Assembly: GCA_949935685.1 (NCBI GenBank) | Contig: CATLGN010000002.1 | Span: 1 to 25,033, forward strand | Reading direction: 5' to 3' | DNA from: an uncultured Lachnospiraceae bacterium | GTDB taxonomy: Bacteria > Bacillota > Clostridia > Lachnospirales > Lachnospiraceae | DNA length: 25,033 nt | Shown: in pieces, positions 1-6,562 of the stretch | Position numbering within the stretch: position 1 is the stretch's first letter | Layout of the letters: the number at the start of each line of letters is the position of its first letter | Notes under the pieces: generated by a model | Database searches by the model: none | What the model was told of the DNA's origin: nothing | The model's input: the letters and a program-made list of their open reading frames with translations, nothing else | Program-made: the position numbers and the translations under genes

Positions 1-188
1 GTCTTTCCGTTCCAGCGGATTACATTCTTAGTCGTATCGCGAAATCCCTCCGTCGCCTCCTCGTAAATAACATAATGGTTGTTATTTTTTTTGTAATACT
101 GGGCGGCTGTGATCGTTTCCAGATCGCCCGCTTCGTTTTCCCCTTCAAACTGCAGACCCCTGATCGAAAGTAATACATCTTTTGTCAT
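1..188 (-). CDS. DUF1934 family protein, 3' part cut by window edge
   Basis: Only the first 62 or so codons are in the window, starting at the ATG at 188 and running off the left edge. The start MTKDVLLSIRGLQFEGENEA, followed by a segment on Tyr-Tyr-Lys-Lys-Asn-Asn and HYVIYEEATEG, matches the N-terminus of the DUF1934 (YwiB-like) small beta-barrel family, usually about 140 residues and of unknown biochemical role. An AGAGGAG ribosome site lies about 4-5 bases before the ATG. The gene starts 10 bases after the murI stop, so it is almost certainly the next cistron of the same transcript. The family call is from memory of the pattern; the missing C-terminal half prevents checking it. Confidence 0.75.
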   Translation of the reverse strand, partial: MTKDVLLSIRGLQFEGENEAGDLETITAAQYYKKNNNHYVIYEEATEGFRDTTKNVIRWNGK

Positions 189-198
189 ATGCTCTCCT

Positions 199-1023
199 CT
201 AATATTCTTCTATATGAATCAATTTTGCCGACAAAATACCATATTTGATAATAGAATTGGCAAACCGGATAAACTTATCCGCCGCATCACTGACAAAGAA
301 ACGGTAGCGGTTCGTCCCCAGCTCCGGCTTTGTCTCATTCAGCATCCGCTCCGCTTCCAGCATGCCGCGCAGTTCCCGCGCCGTCTCATAAGCGGGATTG
401 ACAAGCGTCACGCCTGCGCCCATCACCCGCCCCACCGTTTCCCGGATCAGCGGATAATGCGTACAGCCCAGAACGAGCGTATCAATGCCGCTGTCGATCA
501 GGCCGCTCAGATAACGCATGGCAATTTCATCCGTAACCGGGTCGTTCAGCAGCCCTTCTTCTACCAGCGGGACAAACAGCGGACAGGCTTTGCCGATTAC
601 CTCCGCATTGGCGTCATGCTCTTTTATGTACCGTTCATAAATCTGACTGTTTATGGTCGCTTCGGTGCCGATCACACCGATTTTCCCGTTCCGTGTGGCA
701 TCCAGCGCCACGCGCGCACCGGGTTTTACCACACCAATTACCGGTATGTCCATTTCCTGTTCGATCTCATCCAGCGCATATGCGCTCGCCGTATTACAGG
801 CGGCGACGATCGCCTTGACATCCTGCGTTTTCAGAAACCGTATAATCTGCCGGGAATATCGTGTCACTGTTTCTTTCGACTTGCTTCCGTATGGTACCCT
901 TGCCGTGTCTCCGAAATAAACAATCCGCTCATTGGGGATCTGACGCATAATCTCACGTACAACCGTCAGTCCGCCCACGCCGGAATCGAATACTCCGATC
1001 GGTGCGCTGTTATTCATCTTCAT
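199..1023 (-). CDS. murI: Glutamate racemase MurI
   Basis: Cofactor-independent racemase interconverting L- and D-glutamate in the cytoplasm, supplying D-Glu for peptidoglycan stem peptides. The 274-residue length is normal. Visible hallmarks are the N-terminal GVFDSGVGGLTVV motif (residues about 10-22), the first catalytic cysteine in ACNTAS (Cys76) and the second in LGCTHYPL (Cys187), with GDTARVPYGSKS between. Two in-frame ATGs lie two codons apart. The upstream AGAGGAA abuts the first (1023) but is about 7 bases from the second (1017), so translation more likely starts at 1017, giving MNNSAPIGVFDSG. The gene overlaps the end of the small membrane-protein gene upstream, so the two are probably translationally coupled, and DUF1934 follows 10 bases later. 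Identification is firm; the exact start is not. Confidence 0.96.
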   Translation of the reverse strand: MKMNNSAPIGVFDSGVGGLTVVREIMRQIPNERIVYFGDTARVPYGSKSKETVTRYSRQIIRFLKTQDVKAIVAACNTASAYALDEIEQEMDIPVIGVVKPGARVALDATRNGKIGVIGTEATINSQIYERYIKEHDANAEVIGKACPLFVPLVEEGLLNDPVTDEIAMRYLSGLIDSGIDTLVLGCTHYPLIRETVGRVMGAGVTLVNPAYETARELRGMLEAERMLNETKPELGTNRYRFFVSDAADKFIRFANSIIKYGILSAKLIHIEEY

Positions 1024-1279
1024 TTCCTCTTATATCCGTTATAATCTCCCAAAACCTGCTTTTCACCTCTATCTCCCCCGGTTCCGCATCCAACATGGAA
1101 AAAAATTCCCCCGCCGGAGAAAGCCCGGCCTCCGCTTCTTCTCCTGAAACCTGAAACGTGTCTTCCCCCAGACTGAAATTTGGATACAGCAGTCCCCACC
1201 AGGCTGCCGACAAAACGACAAGAAATGCGAATTCTCTTATATATATGTGAAAGCAGATTTTCTTTATGCGCGTTATCAT
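1010..1279 (-). CDS. Small single-pass membrane or exported protein, unknown function
   Basis: An 89-residue protein I do not recognise. It has a basic N-terminus (MITRIKKICFHIYIREF), one hydrophobic segment at about residues 17-34 (FAFLVVLSAAWWGLLYP), then an acidic Glu/Asp-rich tail of about 50 residues ending in RGNEDE. This suggests an inner-membrane anchor with an acidic extracytoplasmic tail. The start is well supported: GGGAGGT sits 6 bases before the ATG. Its TAA overlaps the murI start region, so the two cistrons are coupled. Being the first gene of the murI transcript hints at a cell-envelope role, but that is inference only. A sibling reading frame over the same bases (1020-1298) lacks a ribosome site and was left out. 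Confidence 0.72.
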   Translation of the reverse strand: MITRIKKICFHIYIREFAFLVVLSAAWWGLLYPNFSLGEDTFQVSGEEAEAGLSPAGEFFSMLDAEPGEIEVKSRFWEIITDIRGNEDE

Positions 1280-1347
1280 GGCTTACCTCCCATTTCATTT
1301 CTTTATTGGGAAGTTTTACCAGATTTTTTCTCTTTATACAGACAGCG

Positions 1348-2046
1348 TCATCGGCCGCCGGCCGCCGCCCCCTGTTCTTTCTGAATCTTGCGCATGATCG
1401 CCTCTTCCTGATTGTTTATGTGTACCTTTACGATCGTGGCCGCCTTCTCTTTATCGTTTTCCATAATGCTGTCGAACATAATCCGGTGTTCGCTCATGAT
1501 CTGGGAATGTTTGGTGACGTCTTTGATATACTCGAAACGGTATCGATACATCTGCTCGCCCAGATTACTGACAAGCTGCATCAGCCGCATATTTCCGGAA
1601 AGCTCCACAATCGCATCATGAAACGCCACATCCGCACTCGCAATGGCGCCGGTGTCGCCTGTCCGCACGGCCGTCTCCACCTGATCGAGTTTCTGACGCA
1701 GATCTTCCTTATTTTCCTCTGTAATCCGTTCGCATGCCAGCTCAATCGCCAGACTTTCCAACGCCTGTCTGACTTCCAGCACATCTTTCAGATTCTTCTC
1801 CGTGATATTGGCAACTTCCGCGCCCCGTCGGGGCACCATCGTCACCAGCCCTTCCAGTTCCAGCTTGCGGATCGCCTCCCGAATCGGCGTCCGGCTGACT
1901 CCCAGACGGTTTGCCAGATGAATCTCCATCAGCCGCTCGCCCGGTTTCAATTCCCCGGTCAGAATTCCTTTCCGCAGCGTTTTGAAGACAACATCCCGAA
2001 GCGGAAGAAATTCATCCATATTAACCTGCAGTCTGTCTTCTTTCAT
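1348..2046 (-). CDS. GntR family transcriptional regulator, FadR subfamily (FCD domain)
   Basis: A 232-residue DNA-binding regulator. Residues about 12-75 form the GntR winged helix-turn-helix (LKPGERLMEIHLANRLGVSR then TPIREAIRKLELEGLV). Residues about 85-220 are an all-helical FCD effector domain. The FCD metal-site pattern appears complete: Asp and His in DVAFHDAI, His in EHRIMFDSI and His in VKVHINNQEE, so it probably binds a metal plus a small organic acid. The ligand cannot be told from sequence. The ATG at 2046 has GGGGAGGA 5 bases upstream. It follows ispE by 15 bases and so shares its transcript; whether it regulates ispE or a remote locus is unknown. The C-terminus ends in an Ala/Gly-rich tail (GAAAGGR). 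Confidence 0.9.
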   Translation of the reverse strand: MKEDRLQVNMDEFLPLRDVVFKTLRKGILTGELKPGERLMEIHLANRLGVSRTPIREAIRKLELEGLVTMVPRRGAEVANITEKNLKDVLEVRQALESLAIELACERITEENKEDLRQKLDQVETAVRTGDTGAIASADVAFHDAIVELSGNMRLMQLVSNLGEQMYRYRFEYIKDVTKHSQIMSEHRIMFDSIMENDKEKAATIVKVHINNQEEAIMRKIQKEQGAAAGGR

Positions 2047-2061
2047 GCGTATCCTCCCCTG

Positions 2062-2964
2062 TCACTGTCTTTTTTCCCTGCACCCCCGGTCCGTAAATGC
2101 GGCGATGTGCAGATGCTTCGCCTTCCCCTCTTTTCGCAGCGCGTCGCATGCCGCCGCCGCCTGCTCCGGCGTCGCAAAAATACCGAATACCGAAGGACCG
2201 CTGCCGCTCATCAGCGCCGCCATGGCGCCGTTTTTTTTCAGCGACGCCTTTATCTCCGAGATCACGGGATACTGCCGTTCCGTTACCGTTTCCAGTATGT
2301 TTTCCATATGCATGCACATCCCGTTCCCGTCGCCGGCCCGGATGGCCGCCTCCACGGCTTTTATGTCAGGGTGGCGCGTAATTGTCTCCACATGCAGATT
2401 ATCGTAGACATATTTGGTGGAGACATCCACATCCGGCTTGGCGATCACGACAATTCCCTCCGGTACCGGCGGAAGCGGCGTCAATATCTCACCGATCCCC
2501 TCCGAGCGCATCGTACCGCCCACAATGCAAAACGGCACGTCGGCGCCGATGCGGACTGCCAGCCGCTGCATCACTTTCTCGTCCATCCCGAGCGCAAACA
2601 TCCGGTTCAGTCCATGAAATACGGCCGCCGCGTCGCTGCTGCCGCCCGCCAGTCCCGCCGCCATCGGAATCCGCTTCCGCAGCGTTATCTTCACCCCTTC
2701 CGTTATGGAATACCGTTCCATAATCAGCCGCGCCGCCTTACAGACAAGATTGCGTTCGTCACAGGGAAGCGCTTCCGTATCGGTCTGCAGACAAATGCCC
2801 GTTTCCGCGCGCTCAAATGTCAGTTCATCAAATAATTCCACAGTCTGCATAATCATATGCACCTGATGATACCCGTTTTCCAGCCGTCTCACAACATCCA
2901 GTCCCAGATTAATCTTCGCCATTGCCTGCAGTGTAAATGCTTCCATATCGCTGTCCATCTCCAT
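2062..2964 (-). CDS. ispE: 4-diphosphocytidyl-2-C-methyl-D-erythritol kinase IspE
   Basis: Cytoplasmic GHMP-family kinase that phosphorylates the 2-hydroxyl of CDP-methylerythritol in the MEP route to isoprenoids. The N-terminal AMAKINLGLDVVRRLENGYH motif (about residues 14-33) is typical of IspE. The ATP-binding glycine motif reads PMAAGLAGGSSDAAA (about residues 105-120), and MSGSGPSVFGIF near the C-terminus is the third GHMP motif. Length (300 residues) is normal. The start is uncertain: ATGs at 2964, 2958 and 2946 are all in frame, none with a good Shine-Dalgarno, and the family pattern favours the last (MEAFTLQAMAKINLGL). A near-consensus promoter at 2995-3023 drives it, and the GntR regulator follows 15 bases downstream. 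Confidence 0.95.
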   Translation of the reverse strand: MEMDSDMEAFTLQAMAKINLGLDVVRRLENGYHQVHMIMQTVELFDELTFERAETGICLQTDTEALPCDERNLVCKAARLIMERYSITEGVKITLRKRIPMAAGLAGGSSDAAAVFHGLNRMFALGMDEKVMQRLAVRIGADVPFCIVGGTMRSEGIGEILTPLPPVPEGIVVIAKPDVDVSTKYVYDNLHVETITRHPDIKAVEAAIRAGDGNGMCMHMENILETVTERQYPVISEIKASLKKNGAMAALMSGSGPSVFGIFATPEQAAAACDALRKEGKAKHLHIAAFTDRGCREKRQ

Positions 2965-2994
2965 TTGTACTTTGTATACATTGAATTGTACCTT

Positions 2995-3023
2995 ATTATA
3001 TCCAATTTACCGGAATGCGTCAA
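2995..3023 (-). promoter_or_regulatory. Housekeeping promoter for ispE-gntR
   Basis: On the minus strand, TTGACG (3018-3023) and a perfect TATAAT (2995-3000) are separated by exactly 17 bases. The expected transcription start is near 2988, giving a leader of about 25-40 bases depending on which ispE ATG is used. Spacing and 11 of 12 consensus bases make this one of the strongest sigma-A-type sites in the window. Confidence 0.8.
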
Positions 3024-3064
3024 TGTTCAGAAACGGAAAAAGTCTTCGATGTAATATGCTTCCA

Positions 3065-3111
3065 GCAGGGGTGCAGTAGCTCGGTGCACGGCCGGAATGC
3101 TGCACCCCTGC
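3065..3111. repeat. 12-bp perfect inverted repeat in the divergent control region
   Basis: GCAGGGGTGCAG at 3065-3076 is repeated exactly inverted as CTGCACCCCTGC at 3100-3111, with a 23-base spacer that itself contains the palindrome GTGCAC. It lies between the ispE promoter (to its left) and the sigma-D-like promoter (to its right). A T-run occurs only 25 bases beyond the right arm, so it is not a classical terminator. It could be an operator or a structured RNA element; the sequence does not decide. Confidence 0.75.
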
Positions 3112-3153
3112 CGGAAGGTCATAATCCAATCAGGACTTTTTTCGTTTCCCTAT

Positions 3154-3180
3154 TAACAATCCTTTCCAATTATCCGATAT
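3154..3180 (+). promoter_or_regulatory. Sigma-D (sigma-28, flagellar) type promoter
   Basis: TAAC at 3154-3157 and TCCGATAT at 3173-3180 are separated by exactly 15 bases. The known Firmicutes SigD consensus is TAAA-N15-GCCGATAT, so 10 of 12 positions match with perfect spacing. The predicted start near 3187 gives a leader of about 65 bases before the ATG at 3252. A separate TATAAT at 3221-3226 has no supporting -35 and lies very near the ribosome site, so the SigD reading is preferred. Confidence 0.65.
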
Positions 3181-3235
3181 ACAGAGTAATAGCAGGCTGT
3201 GCCCGCACGTGGAGCAATATTATAATTCAGAACGG

Positions 3236-3245
3236 ACAAGGAGGT
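3236..3245 (+). promoter_or_regulatory. Ribosome site overlapping a perfect CsrA-type motif
   Basis: ACAAGGAGGT fits the established CsrA core consensus ACANGGANGT at every fixed base and contains the Shine-Dalgarno AAGGAGG, 7 bases before the ATG at 3252. Because AAGGAGG already supplies the GGA, only the flanking ACA and GT add information. CsrA occupancy is therefore plausible, not shown. Confidence 0.45.
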
Positions 3246-3251
3246 TTTTGA

Positions 3252-3902
3252 ATGAGTGTAAACGGAGTTACATCAAACAACAACACAGATTACGGCGCTT
3301 ATACGAATACCGGCGCGAAAAATGCAGTTTCCGATGTAAAGAAGGAAGAAAACGCAAATCAGACCAATACCGGCGTTGTTTTTGAAAAATCCGAAGAGAA
3401 GGAAAAAGATACGGCAAAAACAACATACAAACCCAACATGGAGCTTGTTGCAAAGTTAAAGGCAGATGCAGAACAGCGCACCGAACAGATGCGGAATCTG
3501 GTTATGCAGATGATGACAAAGCAGGGAAGCACATTCGGAGCTGCCAACAGCGACGACGCTATGTGGAAATTCCTTGCAGGCGGTAAGTTTACGGTCAGCG
3601 CAGCGGCAAAAGCACAGGCGCAGGCAGACATTGCCGACGACGGCTACTGGGGAGTAAATCAGACTTCCGACCGTATTCTGGACTTTGCAAAGGCGCTTTC
3701 GGGCGGTGATCCGGAAAAAATGGAAGATATGAAAAATGCCTTTATCAAGGGCTACAAGCAGGCGACGGGCACATGGGGAAAAGATCTGCCCGACATTTCC
3801 AGCCGTACTTATAACGCCGTGATGGAAAAATTCGATAAGTGGAACGAAGAACAGAATAAAAAGGACGATACCGTACAGGATACGACGGAATCACAGGCAT
3901 AA
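3252..3902 (+). CDS. Uncharacterised DUF5610-like protein, candidate sigma-D regulon member
   Basis: A 216-residue protein with no signal peptide or membrane segment. Residues 1-60 are a disordered Asn/Thr/Lys/Glu-rich stretch. Residues about 62-90 are a likely amphipathic helix (MELVAKLKADAEQRTEQMRN). Residues about 128-195 carry the conserved block GYWGVNQTSDRILDFAKALS, GGDPEKMEDMKNAFIKGYKQ, TWGKDLPDISSRTYNAVMEK. This block resembles DUF5610-type proteins, common in motile Lachnospiraceae and of unknown function (family name from memory). The start is set by AAGGAGG 7 bases before the ATG. It is the only plus-strand gene in the first 9 kb, it has its own sigma-D-like promoter, and it ends at a strong bidirectional terminator, so it is monocistronic. 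A motility or surface role is inferred from the promoter only. Confidence 0.85.
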   Translation: MSVNGVTSNNNTDYGAYTNTGAKNAVSDVKKEENANQTNTGVVFEKSEEKEKDTAKTTYKPNMELVAKLKADAEQRTEQMRNLVMQMMTKQGSTFGAANSDDAMWKFLAGGKFTVSAAAKAQAQADIADDGYWGVNQTSDRILDFAKALSGGDPEKMEDMKNAFIKGYKQATGTWGKDLPDISSRTYNAVMEKFDKWNEEQNKKDDTVQDTTESQA

Positions 3903-3931
3903 GGGAAATCCCCAAAATTTCCCGTATGATG

Positions 3932-3966
3932 AAAAGAGGAGCGGAATCAATCCGTTCCTCTTTTTT
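3932..3966. terminator. Bidirectional Rho-independent terminator
   Basis: AGAGGAGCGGA (3935-3945) pairs with TCCGTTCCTCT (3951-3961) through one G-U wobble around a 5-base loop. T6 follows on the plus strand and T4 on the minus strand (the A-run at 3932-3935). It sits between the converging ends of the 3252-3902 gene and the SipL-like gene, so it can serve both. A smaller hairpin with a 7-bp stem (GGGAAAT/ATTTCCC) lies at 3903-3922 just after the plus-strand stop. Confidence 0.9.
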
Positions 3967-3983
3967 ATCTCCCCTCTTTTTTG

Positions 3984-5525
3984 TCATCTCACAATCAATA
4001 TCTTATCCCCTGCCTTCAGGGTATCCCCGCTCAGATGGTTGGTCTCCCGAATCTGTTCCAGCGGCACATAGTATTTTTTACCCAGTGTCCACAGATCATC
4101 GCCGTCCCTTGCCACATATGCCACAATCGCCGGCAGTTCCCGGATCGCATCCATATCCGGCTCCGATATAATAACATCCGTTATCGTATCTTCTTCGACA
4201 CTGCAGAACCCAAGCAGGCCAAATCCCAGCACTGCCTTTATATCCAACTCGCTGCCGCTCATCGCCGTCACAGAAAGCTGATCAATAACAGGCGCTATGT
4301 CATAACTGCACGCTTCGCTGATGCCAGGCGCTTCCAGCACATAATGAAACGGCAGTTCTGCCCGGTAAGATGCCAGCCCGTTTCCCTCTTCTGCAAGATA
4401 AATTGCTTCCACCGTCAGCGTTCCCGTCAGCTCGACACCGTCTTCCAAAAGCTGTGTCTCCTCTATCAGCGCTTCAGCGCTGCTATGACAGATTTCCGTC
4501 ATATCCGGCGCGCCGGCGGGCAGTTTGATCTGTTCCATCACTTTTGTTTTGCCGGAAGTGCGCAGCATCATACGACTGAAAACCGCCTGCCGTGTCACCG
4601 CCTGTACGTCGCGGGATACGCCATATACATCCGTCAGCGCTTCCACCTGTTCTTCCTCATAGAGCTTAATGTCCAGCTCCACCACAAGATCAAGGCACAC
4701 AACCCGTTCCTCTCCGTCAAAATCCGTCCGCACTTCTGTCTCATTGTGCGTAATATGCCACGAAATATCGGGAATCATGGCTTCCCCGCTCCCCTGACAT
4801 TCCAGAATCTCACGGAAAGGGATGATCTTTTCAAAACATTTGACCGGATCGCCTTCTCCCTCGCCTTCATAGATCAGAAAGACCTGTATCTCCCCCTGTG
4901 CGGCAATCTGTCCGTTCAGCGCCTCAAAATTCATCCCCGATATGCGAACATCATCCCAGATCACCTCGCCGATATTCGGATAGCTCCGCGGCATTTCGAT
5001 CTCTTCCTTAAACCGCAGAATGTCTTTTTTCTGTATGGCGATCTCCGTCACCGTCATTTGCTTTTTCTTTGTCTCCACCGGCTCCTCATGGTACAGATCC
5101 GATGCAATCTCTTCATCGTAAAGCTCTTCCACGCAGAGATTCAGAGAAAGCAGCGCACGTATGCTCAGTTTGCGGGAATTGATCATATCGATTGTCATAT
5201 CTTCCAGTCTGGCATCGCTCTCCACATTGTCCCCGCTACGTACCCCTTCCATATATACCTGTTCTTCGAAGGGAACCTGCCCGTCCATACGATTGACCGA
5301 GCCGTCTTCCGCCATATAAAGAATGCGGAATTCCAGCTTTCCCTTTACCGTCACATGATCCTCCGACGGTTTGATCTCATCGATGGCAATCCTTCCTTTC
5401 TGCAAAATCATGCGCTCCATATCCGGCTTCTGATCCGGCACATTTCTGTCATCTTCCAGCGTAATCTGCGTGGAAGCCCTGCATTTCACACGATCCATAT
5501 GTATATTTTTCCTGATTAATTCCAT
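3984..5525 (-). CDS. sipL: SipL-like spore coat morphogenetic protein (DUF3794/SPOCS repeats plus LysM)
   Basis: A 513-residue protein, close to the length of Clostridioides difficile SipL, which binds SpoIVA and anchors the coat on the forespore outer membrane from the mother-cell side. The body holds tandem DUF3794 (SPOCS) domains, seen in repeated blocks such as ILQKGRIAIDEIKPSEDHVT followed by GKLEFRILYMAEDG, and AALIEETQLLEDGVELTGTL followed by EAIYLAEEG. The last 50 residues form a LysM fold (VAYVARDGDDLWTLGKKYYV followed by PLEQIRETNHLSGDTLKAGDKILIV). There is no signal peptide, consistent with action in the mother cell. The ATG at 5525 has GGGAGGT 7 bases upstream, and a near-perfect sigma-E-type promoter lies at 5576-5604. 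It appears monocistronic, with a bidirectional terminator after it. Confidence 0.88.
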   Translation of the reverse strand: MELIRKNIHMDRVKCRASTQITLEDDRNVPDQKPDMERMILQKGRIAIDEIKPSEDHVTVKGKLEFRILYMAEDGSVNRMDGQVPFEEQVYMEGVRSGDNVESDARLEDMTIDMINSRKLSIRALLSLNLCVEELYDEEIASDLYHEEPVETKKKQMTVTEIAIQKKDILRFKEEIEMPRSYPNIGEVIWDDVRISGMNFEALNGQIAAQGEIQVFLIYEGEGEGDPVKCFEKIIPFREILECQGSGEAMIPDISWHITHNETEVRTDFDGEERVVCLDLVVELDIKLYEEEQVEALTDVYGVSRDVQAVTRQAVFSRMMLRTSGKTKVMEQIKLPAGAPDMTEICHSSAEALIEETQLLEDGVELTGTLTVEAIYLAEEGNGLASYRAELPFHYVLEAPGISEACSYDIAPVIDQLSVTAMSGSELDIKAVLGFGLLGFCSVEEDTITDVIISEPDMDAIRELPAIVAYVARDGDDLWTLGKKYYVPLEQIRETNHLSGDTLKAGDKILIVR

Positions 5526-5547
5526 GAAAATACCTCCCTGTGTCTCC

Positions 5548-5583
5548 CATACCTAAGGTCTTACATCCTTACACTAAGGTATG
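5548..5583. repeat. 7-bp inverted repeat in the sipL leader and promoter
   Basis: CATACCT (5548-5554) and AGGTATG (5577-5583) are exact inverted copies 22 bases apart, with CTAAGGT occurring directly repeated beside each. The right arm is part of the predicted sigma-E -10 element. It may be a regulator site or a leader hairpin; nothing further can be said. Confidence 0.45.
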
Positions 5584-5604
5584 ACACAGAGAGGTTCTTT
5601 ATGC
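5576..5604 (-). promoter_or_regulatory. Sigma-E (mother cell) type promoter for sipL
   Basis: On the minus strand, GCATAAA (5598-5604) and CATACCTT (5576-5583) are separated by exactly 14 bases. The Bacillus SigE consensus is about KMATAWW-N14-CATACANT. The -35 fits fully and the -10 misses one fixed base. The predicted start near 5569 leaves a leader of about 44 bases. This agrees with the mother-cell role of SipL. Confidence 0.72.
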
Positions 5605-5656
5605 ACATGACCGTGCCCGGAATTTACCGCGTTTCCGGCATATAACCGGAGCTGTA

Positions 5657-6562
5657 TCAGCGGACACAGCCGATCAGTTCCCGCACATCGGTGATCTCGT
5701 ATTGTTCCATATAAGCTTCCATTCCCTCCAGGACATGCAGCGTCGCATACGGATCTGCAAAGTTCATGGCGCCCACGCATACCGCCGTTGCGCCGGCCAT
5801 CAGGAATTCAATGGCGTCTTCCCCGGTTGCAATGCCTCCCATACCGATAATCGGAATGTTGACCGCCTGCGCGCACTGGTACACCATCCGTACCGCCACA
5901 GGTTTCACCGCCGGGCCGGAGAGACCGCCCGTTTTATTCGCCAGCGCAAACGCCCGTTTATGAATGTCAATCTTCATGCCGGTCAGCGTATTAATCAATG
6001 AAACAGCGTCCGCGCCCCCCGCTTCGGCGGCTCTGGCCATCTCGGTAATATCTGTGACATTCGGGCTCAGTTTCATAATGACCGGCTGGCGGGCCTTTTT
6101 CTTCACCTGCGACGTAATGTCATACAGACAGTCCGCATCCTGTCCAAACGCAATCGCGCCCTCTTTGACATTCGGGCACGATACATTAATCTCCAGCATA
6201 TCCGCCCGGGTATCGCCGAGCGCCTCCACCACTTCCAGATACTCCTCCACCGTCTTGCCGCATACATTGACGATAACGCGGGTATCAAACGATTCCAGAA
6301 AGGCCAGATCCCGTTCCCGGAAAACGGCAATCCCCGGATTCTGCAAACCGATGGCGTTCAGCATGCCGCCATATACTTCCGCGATCCGGGGCGTCGGATT
6401 GCCCGGCCAGGGACTTGCCGCGACCCCCTTCGTCACAACGCCGCCCAGTCTGTTCAGATCCACAAATTCTCCGTATTCCATCCCGGATCCAAATGTCCCG
6501 GAGGCTGTCATAACCGGATTTTTGAAGCTGACGCCCGCAATGCTTACTTCCGTTTTTCTCAT
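5657..6562 (-). CDS. pyrD: Dihydroorotate dehydrogenase B (NAD+), catalytic subunit PyrDB
   Basis: FMN subunit oxidising dihydroorotate to orotate in de novo pyrimidine synthesis, working as a heterotetramer with PyrK, which passes electrons to NAD+. The 301 residues match class 1B. Visible: NPVMTASGTFGSGMEY (about 15-30), the catalytic cysteine in NVSCPNVKEGAIAFGQD (Cys129), VSLINTLTGMKIDI, and the FMN phosphate region GMGGIATGEDAIEFLMAGA. Its ATG overlaps the pyrK stop by 4 bases (ATGA type), and both proteins are needed for activity, so coupling is expected. It is the last gene of the pyr cluster. No T-tailed terminator is visible before the sipL promoter 50 bases downstream. Confidence 0.96.
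   Translation of the reverse strand: MRKTEVSIAGVSFKNPVMTASGTFGSGMEYGEFVDLNRLGGVVTKGVAASPWPGNPTPRIAEVYGGMLNAIGLQNPGIAVFRERDLAFLESFDTRVIVNVCGKTVEEYLEVVEALGDTRADMLEINVSCPNVKEGAIAFGQDADCLYDITSQVKKKARQPVIMKLSPNVTDITEMARAAEAGGADAVSLINTLTGMKIDIHKRAFALANKTGGLSGPAVKPVAVRMVYQCAQAVNIPIIGMGGIATGEDAIEFLMAGATAVCVGAMNFADPYATLHVLEGMEAYMEQYEITDVRELIGCVR

Noticed and set aside
1280..1347. Possible sigma-A promoter for the murI cluster (TATAAA in the gap)
   Set aside because: No acceptable -35 at 16-18 bases. The cluster may be read through from ispE-gntR or have a start I cannot identify.
3221..3226. Perfect TATAAT before the 3252 gene
   Set aside because: The -35 position reads TGTGCC, which is poor. Transcription would start inside or just before the ribosome site. 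The sigma-D-type site upstream is better supported.
3015..3251. Plus-strand 78-codon open frame in the divergent gap
   Set aside because: It covers the ispE promoter, the inverted repeat and the sigma-D-type site, lacks a ribosome site, and has no recognisable composition. It ends directly at the next gene's start.
4968..4975. GCCGATAT, a perfect SigD -10, inside sipL on the plus strand
   Set aside because: No TAAA-like element lies 15 bases upstream and no plus-strand gene follows, so it is chance.
3981..5519. Long plus-strand open frame (512 codons) opposite sipL
   Set aside because: A shadow of the real gene: His/Arg/Phe-rich composition, no ribosome site and no known motifs. Other long antisense frames, such as 1180-2835 and 12777-14120, are rejected for the same reason.
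5600..5656. Possible terminator after pyrD
   Set aside because: Only short CCGG-type pairings and no T-run were seen, so I do not call one.
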